64,000 nucleotides of DNA from contig NZ_AKJZ01000005.1 of the NCBI RefSeq assembly GCF_000282055.1, positions 25,756 through 89,755 of the forward strand. The letters run 5' to 3'. The first letter of the stretch is position 1. Every line of letters begins with the position of its first letter. Shown piece by piece: positions 18,202-27,038 of the stretch. The notes under the pieces were generated by a model. The model worked only from the letters and a program-made list of their open reading frames with translations, made no database searches and had not been told where the DNA came from. Made by a program: the position numbers and the translations under genes. Source of the DNA: Flavobacterium sp. CF136 (GTDB lineage: Bacteria > Bacteroidota > Bacteroidia > Flavobacteriales > Flavobacteriaceae).

Positions 18202-21200
18202 ATGAAAAAATGGAATTTAGTCCTTGTCGGACTGTTACTGCTTTCGCTTACCCGAATGTCAGCACAAGATTATTACATGACTGCACCTATTGGATATGGC
18301 AAAGCAGCGACTGGTGGAGGAAATGCGACACCAACTTTAGTAACCAACTTTACCGAATTAAGTAATGCCTTAACAGCATCTGGCCCGGGAGTGATCCTGA
18401 TACAAGGCTCTATCCAAATCGATTATCTTAGTGTTCTTGCAACGAACAAAACAATTCTTGGGTTACCAGGTTCCAAACTATACACAAATGATCAGACTTC
18501 AGGAAAATCAGGTATTTTATATTTTAAGCCAGGCACTAAAAATGTTATCATAAGAAATGTAACATTTGTTGGTCCAGGCGCATATGATTCAGACGGAAGG
18601 GACTGCCTTACATTTGATGGCGTTACTGATTGTTGGGTTGACCACTGTGATTTTCAGGACGGAATGGATGGAAATTTTGACAACAAAGGAAACACAGATA
18701 ACATCACTGTTTCATGGTGTAAATTTAGCTACAATAAAACACCTAAAGCAGGTGGTTCGGGAGGTACAAATGACCATCGTTTTAGCGACTTAATTGGTTC
18801 TAGTGCCACTAACTATCCACAAAACACAACTTCAGATACTCAATATAGCATAACATGGCAATATTGCTGGTGGGCTGAAGGTTGTGTGGAGCGTCAGGTA
18901 CGTGCCAGAAATGCTGAATTACATATGCTTAATTGTTATTGGAATAGTTCTGTTGCCAATAAATGTATTGGTCTGGAAGATGGTAGTAATGGAAAAGGGA
19001 CACAATGCTATGTCGAAGGAGGTGTTTTTGAAACCCCATCAACAACAAAAAACATTGATGCATCCTATGGTGGCACACCTGATGTTACTGTTGTAGATTG
19101 CGTTGGAAACAATTTAGCTAATAATTCATCTACTGTTTCAAAACCCTCTTATTCCTACACGGCTTTGTCTTCATCATTGGTAAAAGCCGCATTAACAGGA
19201 AGTTGTGGTGCTGGTGCTACTTTGAATATAACCACTGCTGGTGTCATATCTTCTTCTTGCAATAGTGGTACTCCTGTTGCACCAACATTATCACTTTCAT
19301 CAGGTTCAACTTCTCAAAGTGTAGCTGTAAATAGTGCTATTTCAAATATTACATATACTTATGGAGGTTCGGCTACCGGAGCTACAGTTACAGGATTACC
19401 TGCCGGTGTATCTTATTCCGTTAGCACTTCTGCAAAAACGGTTACTATTAGCGGAACTCCAACTTCAGTTCAATCTGCTGCTTATACTGTTACGACTTCA
19501 CAATCCAGTGGGAGCGCAGTATCATTATCAGGAACAATTACAACAGTTGCAAATGCTACCTTAGTATTAATAAGTGGCTCAACTAATCAATCCATTGTTT
19601 TAGGAAATCCAATCGCAACGATTGTATATACTTATGGAGGTTCAGCTACAGGAGCAGCAGTTACAGGATTACCTGCCGGAGTATCATATTCAGTAGACAC
19701 ATCTGCAAAAACGGTTACTATTAGTGGAACTCCAACTTCAGTTCAATCTGCTGCTTATACTGTTACGACTTCACAATCAAGTGGAAGTGCAGTATCATTA
19801 TCAGGAACAATTGCAACAGTTGCAGCTGCTAGCTTAACACTAACAAGCGGCTCAACTAATCAATCCATTGTTTTAGGAAATCCAATCGCAACGATTGTAT
19901 ATACTTATGGAGGTTCAGCTACCGGGGCAACAGTTACAGGATTACCTGCCGGGGTATCATATTCAGTAGACACATCGGCAAAAACGGTTACTATTAGCGG
20001 AACTCCAACTTCAGTTCAATCTGCTGCTTATACCGTTACGACTTCACAATCAATCGGAAATGCAGCATCATTATCAGGAACAATTACAACAGTTGCAACT
20101 GCTACCTTAGCATTTACAAGCGGCTCAACTAATCAATCCATTGCTTTAGGAAATCCAATCGCAACGATTGTATATACTTATGGAGGTTCAGCTACCGGAG
20201 CAACAGTTACAGGATTACCTGCCGGGGTATCATATTCAGTAAACACATCGGCAAAAACTGTTACCATTAGTGGAACTCCAACTTCAGCAGTAACAAACGC
20301 TGCTTATACCGTTACAACTTCGCAATCAAGCGGAAATGCAGCATCGTTATCAGGAACAATTACGGCAATTGCATCTGTAACATTAGCGGTTCCTGCAAAC
20401 ATTACAGCTTCGGCTACTCAAACTTCAGCAACTATTAATTGGGGTGCTGTAGCCAACGCAACAGGTTATACTGTTAACTTATGCAGCAGCAGCACAACTT
20501 TAAGCAATGTAGTAATGTTATTAAATTCTACATCTGCAACATCTGCCGGCGTTTATACTTTAAACACTGGTGATCAATATAAAACCTCGTCAACTATTAG
20601 TACATCGAGTGCTTGCAGCCCTGCCGGATACACAAATACATATAGAAGTGGTTCTATTAACGACAATGTCTTAAAATTAGTAAATACTACTCGTGTATCT
20701 TCATTAGTGATAGGAGCAAAATCATCTGGCTCAACCGCAAGAAATCTATTAGGTTACACCATAAATGGAGGTACTCAAATTGCTACGGGTATTACTCAAT
20801 CCAGTGTTGCAACTTGTGGTGAATATGTAATCACCGGCTTAAACCTATTAGCTGGCGATCAAATTGCATTTGTGTTTGATGGTAATGTTCAAATCTCATA
20901 CTTCATTGCAAAGGTAAGTAGCTCTGGTACCACTACATGTACTGAAACAAATGTTACAGGTACATCATATACTGCAACCGGGCTTTCAGCAAATACATCA
21001 ATCTCATACCAGGTTAAAGCTACAAGCACTAGTTCTGCATACGTAAACAGTGCATATTCAACTGCTGTAAATATTACAACAAATAATAGCACAACAGCTC
21101 GCTATGCTGCTATGGAAACCGAAAATATTTCAAAACCAGAATTTCAATGTTATCCAACACTAGTGGAAAACGAAATACAAATTTCACTTCCGGAAACTGG

Positions 21201-21363
21201 CAATGCAACAATTACAATTTTTGATCTTACTGGTCATAAATTAATGACCGTTGCAACTAAAGAAAGAAATACAACCTTAGACCTTTCTTCTTTAAAACAT
21301 GGAGTATATATTGTATCCGTTTTCCAAAACAAAAACTTCGTGCAACGTATTATTAAAAAATAA
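18202..21363 (+). CDS. Secreted pectate lyase (PL1) with Ig-like repeats, FN3 and T9SS tail
   Basis: A 1053-residue multidomain pectate lyase cleaving polygalacturonate by beta-elimination. Signal peptide: residues 1-22, ending LTRMSAQ. The PL1 beta-helix covers about 25-350, with DSDGRDCLTFDGVTDCWVDH (calcium/active-site region), HCDFQDGMDGNFDNKGNTDN, and HRFSDLIGSS followed by QVRARNAELHMLNCYW. Residues about 363-727 are four near-identical 91-residue Ig-like (putative-Ig) repeats. Residues about 728-965 are an FN3-like domain that appears split by a beta-rich insert of roughly 120 residues. The C-terminus (FQCYPTLVENEIQISLPETG to the RIIKK end) is a T9SS type A sorting domain. The repeats probably act as spacers or weak carbohydrate contacts. 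A TTCG-loop terminator follows. Confidence 0.93.
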   Translation: MKKWNLVLVGLLLLSLTRMSAQDYYMTAPIGYGKAATGGGNATPTLVTNFTELSNALTASGPGVILIQGSIQIDYLSVLATNKTILGLPGSKLYTNDQTSGKSGILYFKPGTKNVIIRNVTFVGPGAYDSDGRDCLTFDGVTDCWVDHCDFQDGMDGNFDNKGNTDNITVSWCKFSYNKTPKAGGSGGTNDHRFSDLIGSSATNYPQNTTSDTQYSITWQYCWWAEGCVERQVRARNAELHMLNCYWNSSVANKCIGLEDGSNGKGTQCYVEGGVFETPSTTKNIDASYGGTPDVTVVDCVGNNLANNSSTVSKPSYSYTALSSSLVKAALTGSCGAGATLNITTAGVISSSCNSGTPVAPTLSLSSGSTSQSVAVNSAISNITYTYGGSATGATVTGLPAGVSYSVSTSAKTVTISGTPTSVQSAAYTVTTSQSSGSAVSLSGTITTVANATLVLISGSTNQSIVLGNPIATIVYTYGGSATGAAVTGLPAGVSYSVDTSAKTVTISGTPTSVQSAAYTVTTSQSSGSAVSLSGTIATVAAASLTLTSGSTNQSIVLGNPIATIVYTYGGSATGATVTGLPAGVSYSVDTSAKTVTISGTPTSVQSAAYTVTTSQSIGNAASLSGTITTVATATLAFTSGSTNQSIALGNPIATIVYTYGGSATGATVTGLPAGVSYSVNTSAKTVTISGTPTSAVTNAAYTVTTSQSSGNAASLSGTITAIASVTLAVPANITASATQTSATINWGAVANATGYTVNLCSSSTTLSNVVMLLNSTSATSAGVYTLNTGDQYKTSSTISTSSACSPAGYTNTYRSGSINDNVLKLVNTTRVSSLVIGAKSSGSTARNLLGYTINGGTQIATGITQSSVATCGEYVITGLNLLAGDQIAFVFDGNVQISYFIAKVSSSGTTTCTETNVTGTSYTATGLSANTSISYQVKATSTSSAYVNSAYSTAVNITTNNSTTARYAAMETENISKPEFQCYPTLVENEIQISLPETGNATITIFDLTGHKLMTVATKERNTTLDLSSLKHGVYIVSVFQNKNFVQRIIKK
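19288..20382 (+). repeat. Four tandem coding repeats, 273/273/273/276 bp
   Basis: Four head-to-tail units begin at 19288, 19561, 19834 and 20107, the last with one extra codon (TSAVTNAAY instead of TSVQSAAY). Units 2-4 share long identical DNA runs covering the GNPIATIVYTYGGSATGA and GLPAGVSYSV segments; unit 1 is more diverged at its start. The identity at synonymous sites points to recent duplication or ongoing gene conversion. Confidence 0.95.
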
Positions 21364-21386
21364 TCAACTAAAAAATTATCCACATC

Positions 21387-21415
21387 AAAGGCGCTTCTTC
21401 GGAGGCGCCTTTTAT
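21387..21415 (+). terminator. Terminator of the pectate lyase gene
   Basis: AAAGGCGC pairs with GCGCCTTT, extended to an 11-bp stem capped by a C(TTCG)G tetraloop, with a T-rich tail. TTCG loops are unusually stable. Confidence 0.88.
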
Positions 21416-21589
21416 TTTGAAAAAAAACTCAGCCTTGTTTTAGCTCAACATTAATCTTTGGCTAAAGCTCTTGATTACTCCATTTTATTATTCTGCGAAA
21501 GCTGGAAACCATTCAAAATTCCTAACTTTAAAATCTTAAACCGTCAAAAAATAACTATTTTTGTTTACCGAACATTTCAAAATTCAAAA

Positions 21590-22750
21590 ATGAAAATACT
21601 ACTCCTCGGTTCAGGCGAATTAGGCAAAGAATTTGTCATTGCAGCACAACGAATCGGTCAAACCATAATCGCTGTTGACAGTTACGAAAATGCTCCTGCA
21701 ATGCAGGTTGCTCACGGTTTTGAAGTCATTAACATGCTCGACGGTGAAGTTCTCGACCGAATCGTAGCCAAACACAAACCCGACTTTATAGTTCCGGAAA
21801 TAGAAGCCATTCGAACTGAACGCTTTTACGATTACGAAAAACAGGGAATTACCGTAGTTCCTTCTGCAAAAGCGGCCAATTTCACCATGAATCGTAAAGC
21901 CATTCGTGATTTAGCTTCAAAAGAACTTGGACTAAAAACTGCTAAATATCAATACGCAACTTCCGCTGAAGAACTGCAAAAAGCCGTTCAGGAAGTTGGA
22001 ATTCCATGCGTTGTAAAACCTTTAATGTCATCCTCCGGAAAAGGACAATCAACCATTAAAACAGAAGATGACATCGAGAAAGCCTGGCAATATGCCGTTG
22101 CTGGTTCACGTGGCGATGTTATTGAAGTTATTGTAGAAGCTTTTGTAGATTTCCATTCGGAGATTACTCTTTTAACGATTACTCAAAATAATAATCCAAC
22201 GTTGTTTTGTGCGCCAATTGGGCATAGACAGGAACGCGGTGATTATCAGGAAAGCTGGCAGCCGGCAAAAGTTTCCGAAGCCGATTTGCACGAAGCGCAG
22301 GATATGGCCGAAAAAATTACCGAAGCACTTGGCGGAGCAGGACTTTTTGGCGTTGAATTTTTTCTGACCAATAATGGTGTCTATTTCTCTGAACTTTCTC
22401 CCCGCCCGCACGATACCGGAATGGTAACATTGGCCGGAACTCAGAATTTCAATGAATTCGAATTACATTTACGTGCCATTTTAAGTCTGCCAATTTTCGA
22501 AATTACGCTTGAAAAAGCCGGGGCAAGTGCCGTAATTTTAGCTTCAGAAGATTCTGCTAATCCAACTTTTACCGGAATCGAGAAAGTAGCTGCTTTACCA
22601 AAAACCGATTTCAGAATCTTCGGAAAACCAACTTCCAGACCTTATCGCAGAATGGGAGTGGTTTTAAGTTATGATTCATTAGCATCTTCAATCGAAGAAG
22701 TGGTAGAACGCGCCAAAGCAACATCAAAATTAATAACTGTAAACTCTTAA
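21590..22750 (+). CDS. purT: Formate-dependent phosphoribosylglycinamide formyltransferase
   Basis: A 386-residue ATP-grasp enzyme that makes formyl-GAR from GAR, formate and ATP, the folate-independent third step of purine synthesis. The start ATG 21590 gives [15 protein letters not shown], the expected PurT N-terminus; a longer in-frame extension from 21458 crosses a TATTTTTG -7 box at 21556-21563 and is rejected. Visible: [43 protein letters not shown] (ATP loop), [15 protein letters not shown], and [14 protein letters not shown] near the metal site. Length is normal (about 390 aa). A small exported protein and a Crp-type regulator follow within a few bases and may be cotranscribed. Confidence 0.95.
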   Translation: MKILLLGSGELGKEFVIAAQRIGQTIIAVDSYENAPAMQVAHGFEVINMLDGEVLDRIVAKHKPDFIVPEIEAIRTERFYDYEKQGITVVPSAKAANFTMNRKAIRDLASKELGLKTAKYQYATSAEELQKAVQEVGIPCVVKPLMSSSGKGQSTIKTEDDIEKAWQYAVAGSRGDVIEVIVEAFVDFHSEITLLTITQNNNPTLFCAPIGHRQERGDYQESWQPAKVSEADLHEAQDMAEKITEALGGAGLFGVEFFLTNNGVYFSELSPRPHDTGMVTLAGTQNFNEFELHLRAILSLPIFEITLEKAGASAVILASEDSANPTFTGIEKVAALPKTDFRIFGKPTSRPYRRMGVVLSYDSLASSIEEVVERAKATSKLITVNS

Positions 22751-22753
22751 AAA

Positions 22754-23071
22754 ATGAAAAAATTAGTATTTCTAGTATTGTTATTTGTCGGCATTTCGAT
22801 GCAGGCCCAAGATAAAAAAAAGATCGAAAAACCTCAAATCGTTGAAGTTTCCTGCGGGGAATGCCAATTTGGAATGGAAGGTAAAAGTTGTGATTTAGCC
22901 GTTCGTATTGACGGAAAAACCTATTTTGTTGACGGAACTACAATTCACGATCATGGTGATGCCCATGCCAAAAATGGTTTTTGTAATGCAATCAGAAAAG
23001 CTTCTGTTACCGGAGAAATTATCGGAAATCGTTTTAAAGCAACTTCATTTACTTTAATCGCAGAAAAATAA
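22754..23071 (+). CDS. Small exported Cys/His protein (DUF6370-type)
   Basis: A 105-residue protein with a signal peptide (residues 1-18, ending ISMQAQ). The mature part holds CGECQFGM, a third Cys in KSCDLAV, HDHGDAH and a fourth Cys in NGFCNAIRK. This spacing suggests metal binding (zinc or copper) or disulfides in the periplasm. I believe it belongs to DUF6370, a flavobacterial family with no known function. It starts 3 bp after purT ends, and its stop codon overlaps the next start as TAATG, so the three genes are likely one transcript. The coupling to the Crp-like gene suggests sensing or stress rather than purine synthesis, which is inference. Confidence 0.7.
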   Translation: MKKLVFLVLLFVGISMQAQDKKKIEKPQIVEVSCGECQFGMEGKSCDLAVRIDGKTYFVDGTTIHDHGDAHAKNGFCNAIRKASVTGEIIGNRFKATSFTLIAEK

Positions 23072-23646
23072 TGGCATTGATTCTCGAAAATATTGCCAAA
23101 CATGTTTCGCTGACTCCGGAAGAACAGACACTTTTTTTATCTAAAACAGAATCTCATACTTACAAAGCCAAAACCATTTTATTGAATGCCGGCGAAGTTT
23201 GTAAACATTCGTATTTTGTAAATTCCGGAATTTTAAGAAGTTTCAACATCAATGATAATATTGTCGAGCATGTTCTCGCATTTTCTTGTTCAGGCTGGTG
23301 GATGAGCGATATGTACAGTTACTTTTCGCAAAAACCCGGGCAACTATTTATTGAAGTTCTGGAAGATGCAGAAGTAGTCTCACTTTCCAAAGAAAATCAG
23401 GAACAATTGTATCTGGAGATTCCAAAATTAGAACGTTTTTTTAGAATATTAATCGAAAATTCATTAGTAGCGAATCAACAAAGATTAATGGATAATTTAA
23501 GTTTATCCGCTGAAGAGCGTTTTGAAAAGTTCTGTGCTAAATATCCAACACTGGTTTATAAAGTTCCTCAAAAACAAATCGCTTCTTTTATTGGCGTTAC
23601 ACCTGAGTTTTTCAGCAAAATGAAAGCCAGGCTTTTGAAAAAATAG
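23071..23646 (+). CDS. Crp/Fnr-family transcriptional regulator
   Basis: A 191-residue cyclic-nucleotide-binding-domain protein. Residues 1-115 form the beta-barrel: AKTILLNAGEVCKHSYFVNS, GILRSFNINDN, then SDMYSYFSQKPGQLFIEVLE and AEVVSLSKE. A dimer helix precedes LSAEERFEKFCAKYPTLV, and QIASFIGVTPEFFSKMKARL is the winged-helix recognition region. It lacks the arginine-rich phosphate-binding cassette of true CRP, so it probably does not bind cAMP; many Bacteroidota have this short class. Its start overlaps the stop of the Cys/His protein by one base, indicating translational coupling. Targets unknown. The terminator at 23692-23721 is shared with the convergent isocitrate lyase gene. Confidence 0.85.
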   Translation: MALILENIAKHVSLTPEEQTLFLSKTESHTYKAKTILLNAGEVCKHSYFVNSGILRSFNINDNIVEHVLAFSCSGWWMSDMYSYFSQKPGQLFIEVLEDAEVVSLSKENQEQLYLEIPKLERFFRILIENSLVANQQRLMDNLSLSAEERFEKFCAKYPTLVYKVPQKQIASFIGVTPEFFSKMKARLLKK

Positions 23647-23691
23647 TCTTTTTATTTTACTGAAACCTAATATTATAATTGGTAAAAGTTT

Positions 23692-23721
23692 AAAAACCAG
23701 TTCAATATAGAACTGGTTTTT
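23692..23721. terminator. Bidirectional terminator before aceA
   Basis: AAAAACCAGTTC and GAACTGGTTTTT form a perfect 12-bp stem around a 6-nt loop, with A and T tracts on either side. It separates the Crp-like gene from convergent aceA. Confidence 0.85.
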
Positions 23722-23731
23722 TTTAATTGAA

Positions 23732-25012
23732 TTAAAATTGCTCAACCTCAGTAGAATGTTTCATTGCCGTAGTTGTTGATTTACCAATTGTAACCGTATT
23801 TTGAACTGCATCAAAATAAGAAGTTCCAACAAATGCCTGATGTTTTACAGCTCTGAATCCGTTTTTCTGCAAAGCAAATTCTCTTTCCTGCAATTCAGAG
23901 TAGCCTGCCATACCGCGTTCTTTATACGCTTTAGATAATTCGAACATGCTCGTGTTCAAAGCATGAAAACCTGCTAAAGTGATAAACTGGAATTTGTATC
24001 CCATAGCAGCCAGATCTTCTCTAAAAGTTTCCATTTCTTTTACTGATAATTTCGCAGCCCAGTTAAAAGAAGGCGAACAATTGTAAGCCAGCATTTTATC
24101 CGGGAATTGTTTTTTCATGGCATCTGCAAACTTTTTAGCATAAACCAAATCAGGATTACTGGTTTCCATCCAAATTAAATCAGCATACGGTGCATAACTC
24201 AAACCTCTCGCAATTCCCTGATCGATTCCGCTTTTTACGTAGAAAAAGCCTTCGTTTGTTTTTTCGCCCGTAATAAATTTAGCATCTCTCGGATCGGCAT
24301 CACTGGTCAGTAAATTAGCGGCATCGGCATCGGTTCTTGCTACTATCAAAGTTGAAACTCCCATAACATCTGAAGCCAAACGCGCGGCAATCAATTTATT
24401 AATTGCTTCCTGAGTCGGCACCAAAACCTTTCCTCCCAGATGCCCGCATTTTTTAGCAGAACTTAACTGATCTTCAAAATGAACTCCGGATGCTCCCGCT
24501 TCGATCATAGATTTCATTAATTCGAAAGCATTTAAATTTCCTCCAAAACCAGCTTCGGCATCGGCTACAATTGGAACCAGATAATCTTTTTTATCTTCAA
24601 CTTCATTTACGGTTTGAATTTGATCAGCCCGTAATAAAGCATTATTAATTTTTTTAACCACCATCGGTACACTATTTACCGGATAAAGCGATTGGTCCGG
24701 GTACATTTCTCCAGCCAGATTCGCATCGGCAGCTACTTGCCAGCCACTTAAATAAATCGCTTCTAAACCCGCATCAACTTCCTGAATTGCCTGATTTCCG
24801 GTTAGCGCTCCCAATCCAGCTACATAATCCTGACTTTTTAACTTTCTCCATAATTTTTGTGCTCCCATTTTGGCAATAGAATGCTCAATTTGATAAGAAC
24901 CCTGAAGCGTCACCACTTCTGTAGCCGTATAAGGACGTTCAACACCTTTCCATCTCGGGTTCGTAATCCAATCGTTAATCAATTCCTGAATTCTGTCTTC
25001 TGTTGTTTTCAT
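23732..25012 (-). CDS. aceA: Isocitrate lyase
   Basis: A 426-residue isocitrate lyase splitting isocitrate to glyoxylate and succinate, first step of the glyoxylate shunt. Seen: [19 protein letters not shown], the metal-binding [27 protein letters not shown] with the catalytic KKCGH (near residues 187-191), [10 protein letters not shown], and YNCSPSFNW near residue 310. Length matches the short bacterial class (E. coli AceA 434). It lies downstream of malate synthase on the same strand, but a 137-bp inverted-repeat element sits in the 214-bp gap, so separate or coupled transcription is open. Growth on acetate or fatty acids is the usual condition; the nearby RamB/ScfR-type gene is the likely regulator. 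Confidence 0.96.
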   Translation of the reverse strand: MKTTEDRIQELINDWITNPRWKGVERPYTATEVVTLQGSYQIEHSIAKMGAQKLWRKLKSQDYVAGLGALTGNQAIQEVDAGLEAIYLSGWQVAADANLAGEMYPDQSLYPVNSVPMVVKKINNALLRADQIQTVNEVEDKKDYLVPIVADAEAGFGGNLNAFELMKSMIEAGASGVHFEDQLSSAKKCGHLGGKVLVPTQEAINKLIAARLASDVMGVSTLIVARTDADAANLLTSDADPRDAKFITGEKTNEGFFYVKSGIDQGIARGLSYAPYADLIWMETSNPDLVYAKKFADAMKKQFPDKMLAYNCSPSFNWAAKLSVKEMETFREDLAAMGYKFQFITLAGFHALNTSMFELSKAYKERGMAGYSELQEREFALQKNGFRAVKHQAFVGTSYFDAVQNTVTIGKSTTTAMKHSTEVEQF

Positions 25013-25070
25013 AAATAATATAGTTATAAGTGGTTAGTAAAGCATTTTTCTTTTCTTTGAGTTTAAAATT

Positions 25071-25207
25071 TTAACACATAGAGGCATAGTTTTTCTTTAT
25101 GGTTAAAGGCATTTCACTTGTCTGAATACACACAGCTATGTGTGAAAATCTAGATTTTTTTAAACACCTTTCTTTTTAAATTTTAATACTATGTTTCTAT
25201 GTGTTAA
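25071..25207. repeat. 137-bp MITE-like element with terminal inverted repeats
   Basis: TTAACACATAGAGGCATAG at 25071-25089 and CTATGTTTCTATGTGTTAA at 25189-25207 are inverted repeats matching at 17 of 19 positions. The interior has an AGCTATGTGTGAAAATC segment and a T-run. A diverged relative at 57253-57380 shares the right end (CTATGCTTCTATGTGTTAA) and the interior order CTTGT, AGCTATGT, GAAAATC, GATTTTTT. No coding capacity, as in non-autonomous elements. Confidence 0.65.
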
Positions 25208-25226
25208 AGAATAAATCCAATGATTG

Positions 25227-26828
25227 TTATAAATATTTGTAACACGGAATCGTCAAAAAGTCAACAAAATCAGTATTTACAACCAATCTTTCCAATACTT
25301 TTTCTGCCAAAGGAAATTGACGTTTTTCGTAATTTTCTTCACCTAGTTCCGTTTTTATTTTATTGAATTCATCTAAAGCCAATTCGTGATAATATGCCAG
25401 GTTCAATTGTTCCCCATTATCCAAAACCACTTTATTCTGAAGCCATTGCCACAATTGCGATCTCGAAATTTCGGCAGTTGCAGCGTCTTCCATCAAGTTG
25501 TGTAAAGCAGCTGCACCCTGACCGTTGAGCCACGAAGCGAGATACAAAACTCCAACATTGATGTTTTTTCGAACACCATTTTCTGTAATGATTCCAATTG
25601 GTGGTTCGATCAAATCAGCTTCTGTTATTTTGCGATGTTCTCTTTTAATATGAATTTGATTTGGAGTTGGCATTCCTTCATCAAAAACTGCTTTTGCCAG
25701 CGAAACCAAATCCGGATGTGCCACCCAGGTTCCGTCGTGACCATTTCGAACTTCACGTTCTTTGTCTGTTTTTACTTTTGCAAAAGCAGCGGCATTGGCT
25801 TCTTCATTATTTTTAATCGGAATCTGCGCTGCCATACCACCAATTGCATGAATACCACGTTTATGACATCTCTGAATTACCAGATTCGAATACGCATTCA
25901 TAAAAGGCGAAGTCATATTTACCTGATCACGATCCGGAACAATGAACTTTGGATTCTTGCGAAATTTCTTGATGTACGAGAAAATGTAATCCCAACGCCC
26001 ACAATTCAATCCTACAATATGTTCTTTCAGTTCGTAGATGATTTCATCCAATTGAAAACTCGCTGTTATAGTTTCAATAAGTAGAGTAACTTTGATTGTA
26101 CCACGTGACAGTTTTAAATAATCCTCAGTAAAATCAATTACATTATTCCACCAGCGTGCTTCCAGATAATGTTCCAATTTTGGAATGTAGAAATACGGCC
26201 CGGAATTATTTTCCAACAACTTTTTATGATTATGAAAAACATACAATCCAAAATCTATTAGAGAACCTGAAACTTCTTTTCCTTCAATTAAAAGATGTTT
26301 TTCCGGTAAATGCAAACCTCTCGGACGTATAATCAGCGTTGCAATCTTCTCATTTAATTGATATGTTTTATTTTTTGAAGTATCAGTATGAGAAATTGTT
26401 TTATTGACTGCATCTATTAAATTCATTTGCCCTTCCATCAAATTTTGCCAGGTTGGCGAAGTACTGTCTTCAAAATCGGCCATAAATGTTTTTGCTCCTG
26501 AATTCAGGGCATTGATAATCATTTTACGATCGACTGGTCCGGTAATCTCAACTCTGCGATCTAATAAATCTTTCGGAATTTCTCCAGCCATCCAATTACT
26601 TTCTCTGATGGTTTTGGTTTCTGAAGGAAAAATTGGCATGACACCCTGATCAAAAGCCGTTTGTTTTTGTTCTCGCTGTAACAATAACAGCTTTCGTTGC
26701 GATTCGAATTTTCGATGCAAATCGGTTATAAAAACAATCGCTTCTTCTGTCCAAATGTTCGGATAAGAAAGGTTCTTTTCGGCTAAAAATTCCATTGCCG
26801 TTTCGGTAATCTCTAATTGGTTTTTCAT
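25227..26828 (-). CDS. aceB: Malate synthase A
   Basis: A 533-residue malate synthase A condensing glyoxylate with acetyl-CoA. Landmarks: DRRVEITGPVDRKMIINALN, TFMADFEDSTSPTW, LIIRPRGLHLPEKHLLIEG, TIKVTLLIETITASFQLDEI, NCGRWDYIFSYIKKF, CHKRGIHAIGGMAAQIP, NGHDGTWVAHP and LMEDAATAEISRSQLWQW. The start at 26828 (MKNQLEITE) gives the same length as E. coli AceB; an ATG at 26858 would add ten residues and cannot be excluded. The catalytic Arg (RPRG) and Asp (LMEDAATAEISR) are present. It is divergent from the RamB/ScfR-type regulator, with a perfect 14-bp palindrome in the shared upstream region. Confidence 0.95.
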   Translation of the reverse strand: MKNQLEITETAMEFLAEKNLSYPNIWTEEAIVFITDLHRKFESQRKLLLLQREQKQTAFDQGVMPIFPSETKTIRESNWMAGEIPKDLLDRRVEITGPVDRKMIINALNSGAKTFMADFEDSTSPTWQNLMEGQMNLIDAVNKTISHTDTSKNKTYQLNEKIATLIIRPRGLHLPEKHLLIEGKEVSGSLIDFGLYVFHNHKKLLENNSGPYFYIPKLEHYLEARWWNNVIDFTEDYLKLSRGTIKVTLLIETITASFQLDEIIYELKEHIVGLNCGRWDYIFSYIKKFRKNPKFIVPDRDQVNMTSPFMNAYSNLVIQRCHKRGIHAIGGMAAQIPIKNNEEANAAAFAKVKTDKEREVRNGHDGTWVAHPDLVSLAKAVFDEGMPTPNQIHIKREHRKITEADLIEPPIGIITENGVRKNINVGVLYLASWLNGQGAAALHNLMEDAATAEISRSQLWQWLQNKVVLDNGEQLNLAYYHELALDEFNKIKTELGEENYEKRQFPLAEKVLERLVVNTDFVDFLTIPCYKYL

Positions 26829-26970
26829 AGCTGCAAATTTTATTTTTCCATTGTTCATATGTTATCGCTACAAATGCATTTTATGTCTTTAAAAACATTT
26901 TTAATTAATAGCAATTTCATAGCTAATAAGTTTTACACTACAATGTTATGAAAAAGTTTTTTACAAAACA

Positions 26971-26984
26971 AGCGAACGTTCGCT
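26971..26984. promoter_or_regulatory. Candidate operator between aceB and its regulator
   Basis: AGCGAACGTTCGCT is a perfect 14-bp palindrome and the most G+C-rich patch in an otherwise very A+T-rich divergent promoter region. It lies 143 bp upstream of the aceB start (26828) and 55 bp upstream of the regulator start. The position and symmetry fit a dimeric HTH regulator; that the 27039 protein binds it is inference. Confidence 0.55.
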
Positions 26985-27003
26985 AAATATTAAAAATAAT
27001 TTT

Positions 27004-27034
27004 TTGGCGTTTATTTTTTAAATGGTTATATTTG
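27004..27034 (+). promoter_or_regulatory. Promoter of the RamB/ScfR-type regulator
   Basis: TTG at 27004-27006 and TATATTTG at 27027-27034 are spaced by 20 bp, an exact match to TTG-N17-23-TAnnTTTG. The -7 box ends only 4 bp before the ATG at 27039, so transcription would start at or next to the start codon, implying a leaderless mRNA. Confidence 0.55.
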
Positions 27035-27038
27035 AATT

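Noticed and set aside
19288..20382. CRISPR array
   Set aside because: The periodic repeats are 273 bp, coding and in frame, with no spacers and no cas genes.
21458..21589. 44-residue N-terminal extension of PurT
   Set aside because: It crosses a TATTTTTG promoter box, and the canonical PurT N-terminus begins at 21590.
25635..26084. 149-codon open frame antisense to malate synthase
   Set aside because: The sense strand encodes well-conserved AceB motifs; the antisense frame has no promoter and no recognisable protein features.
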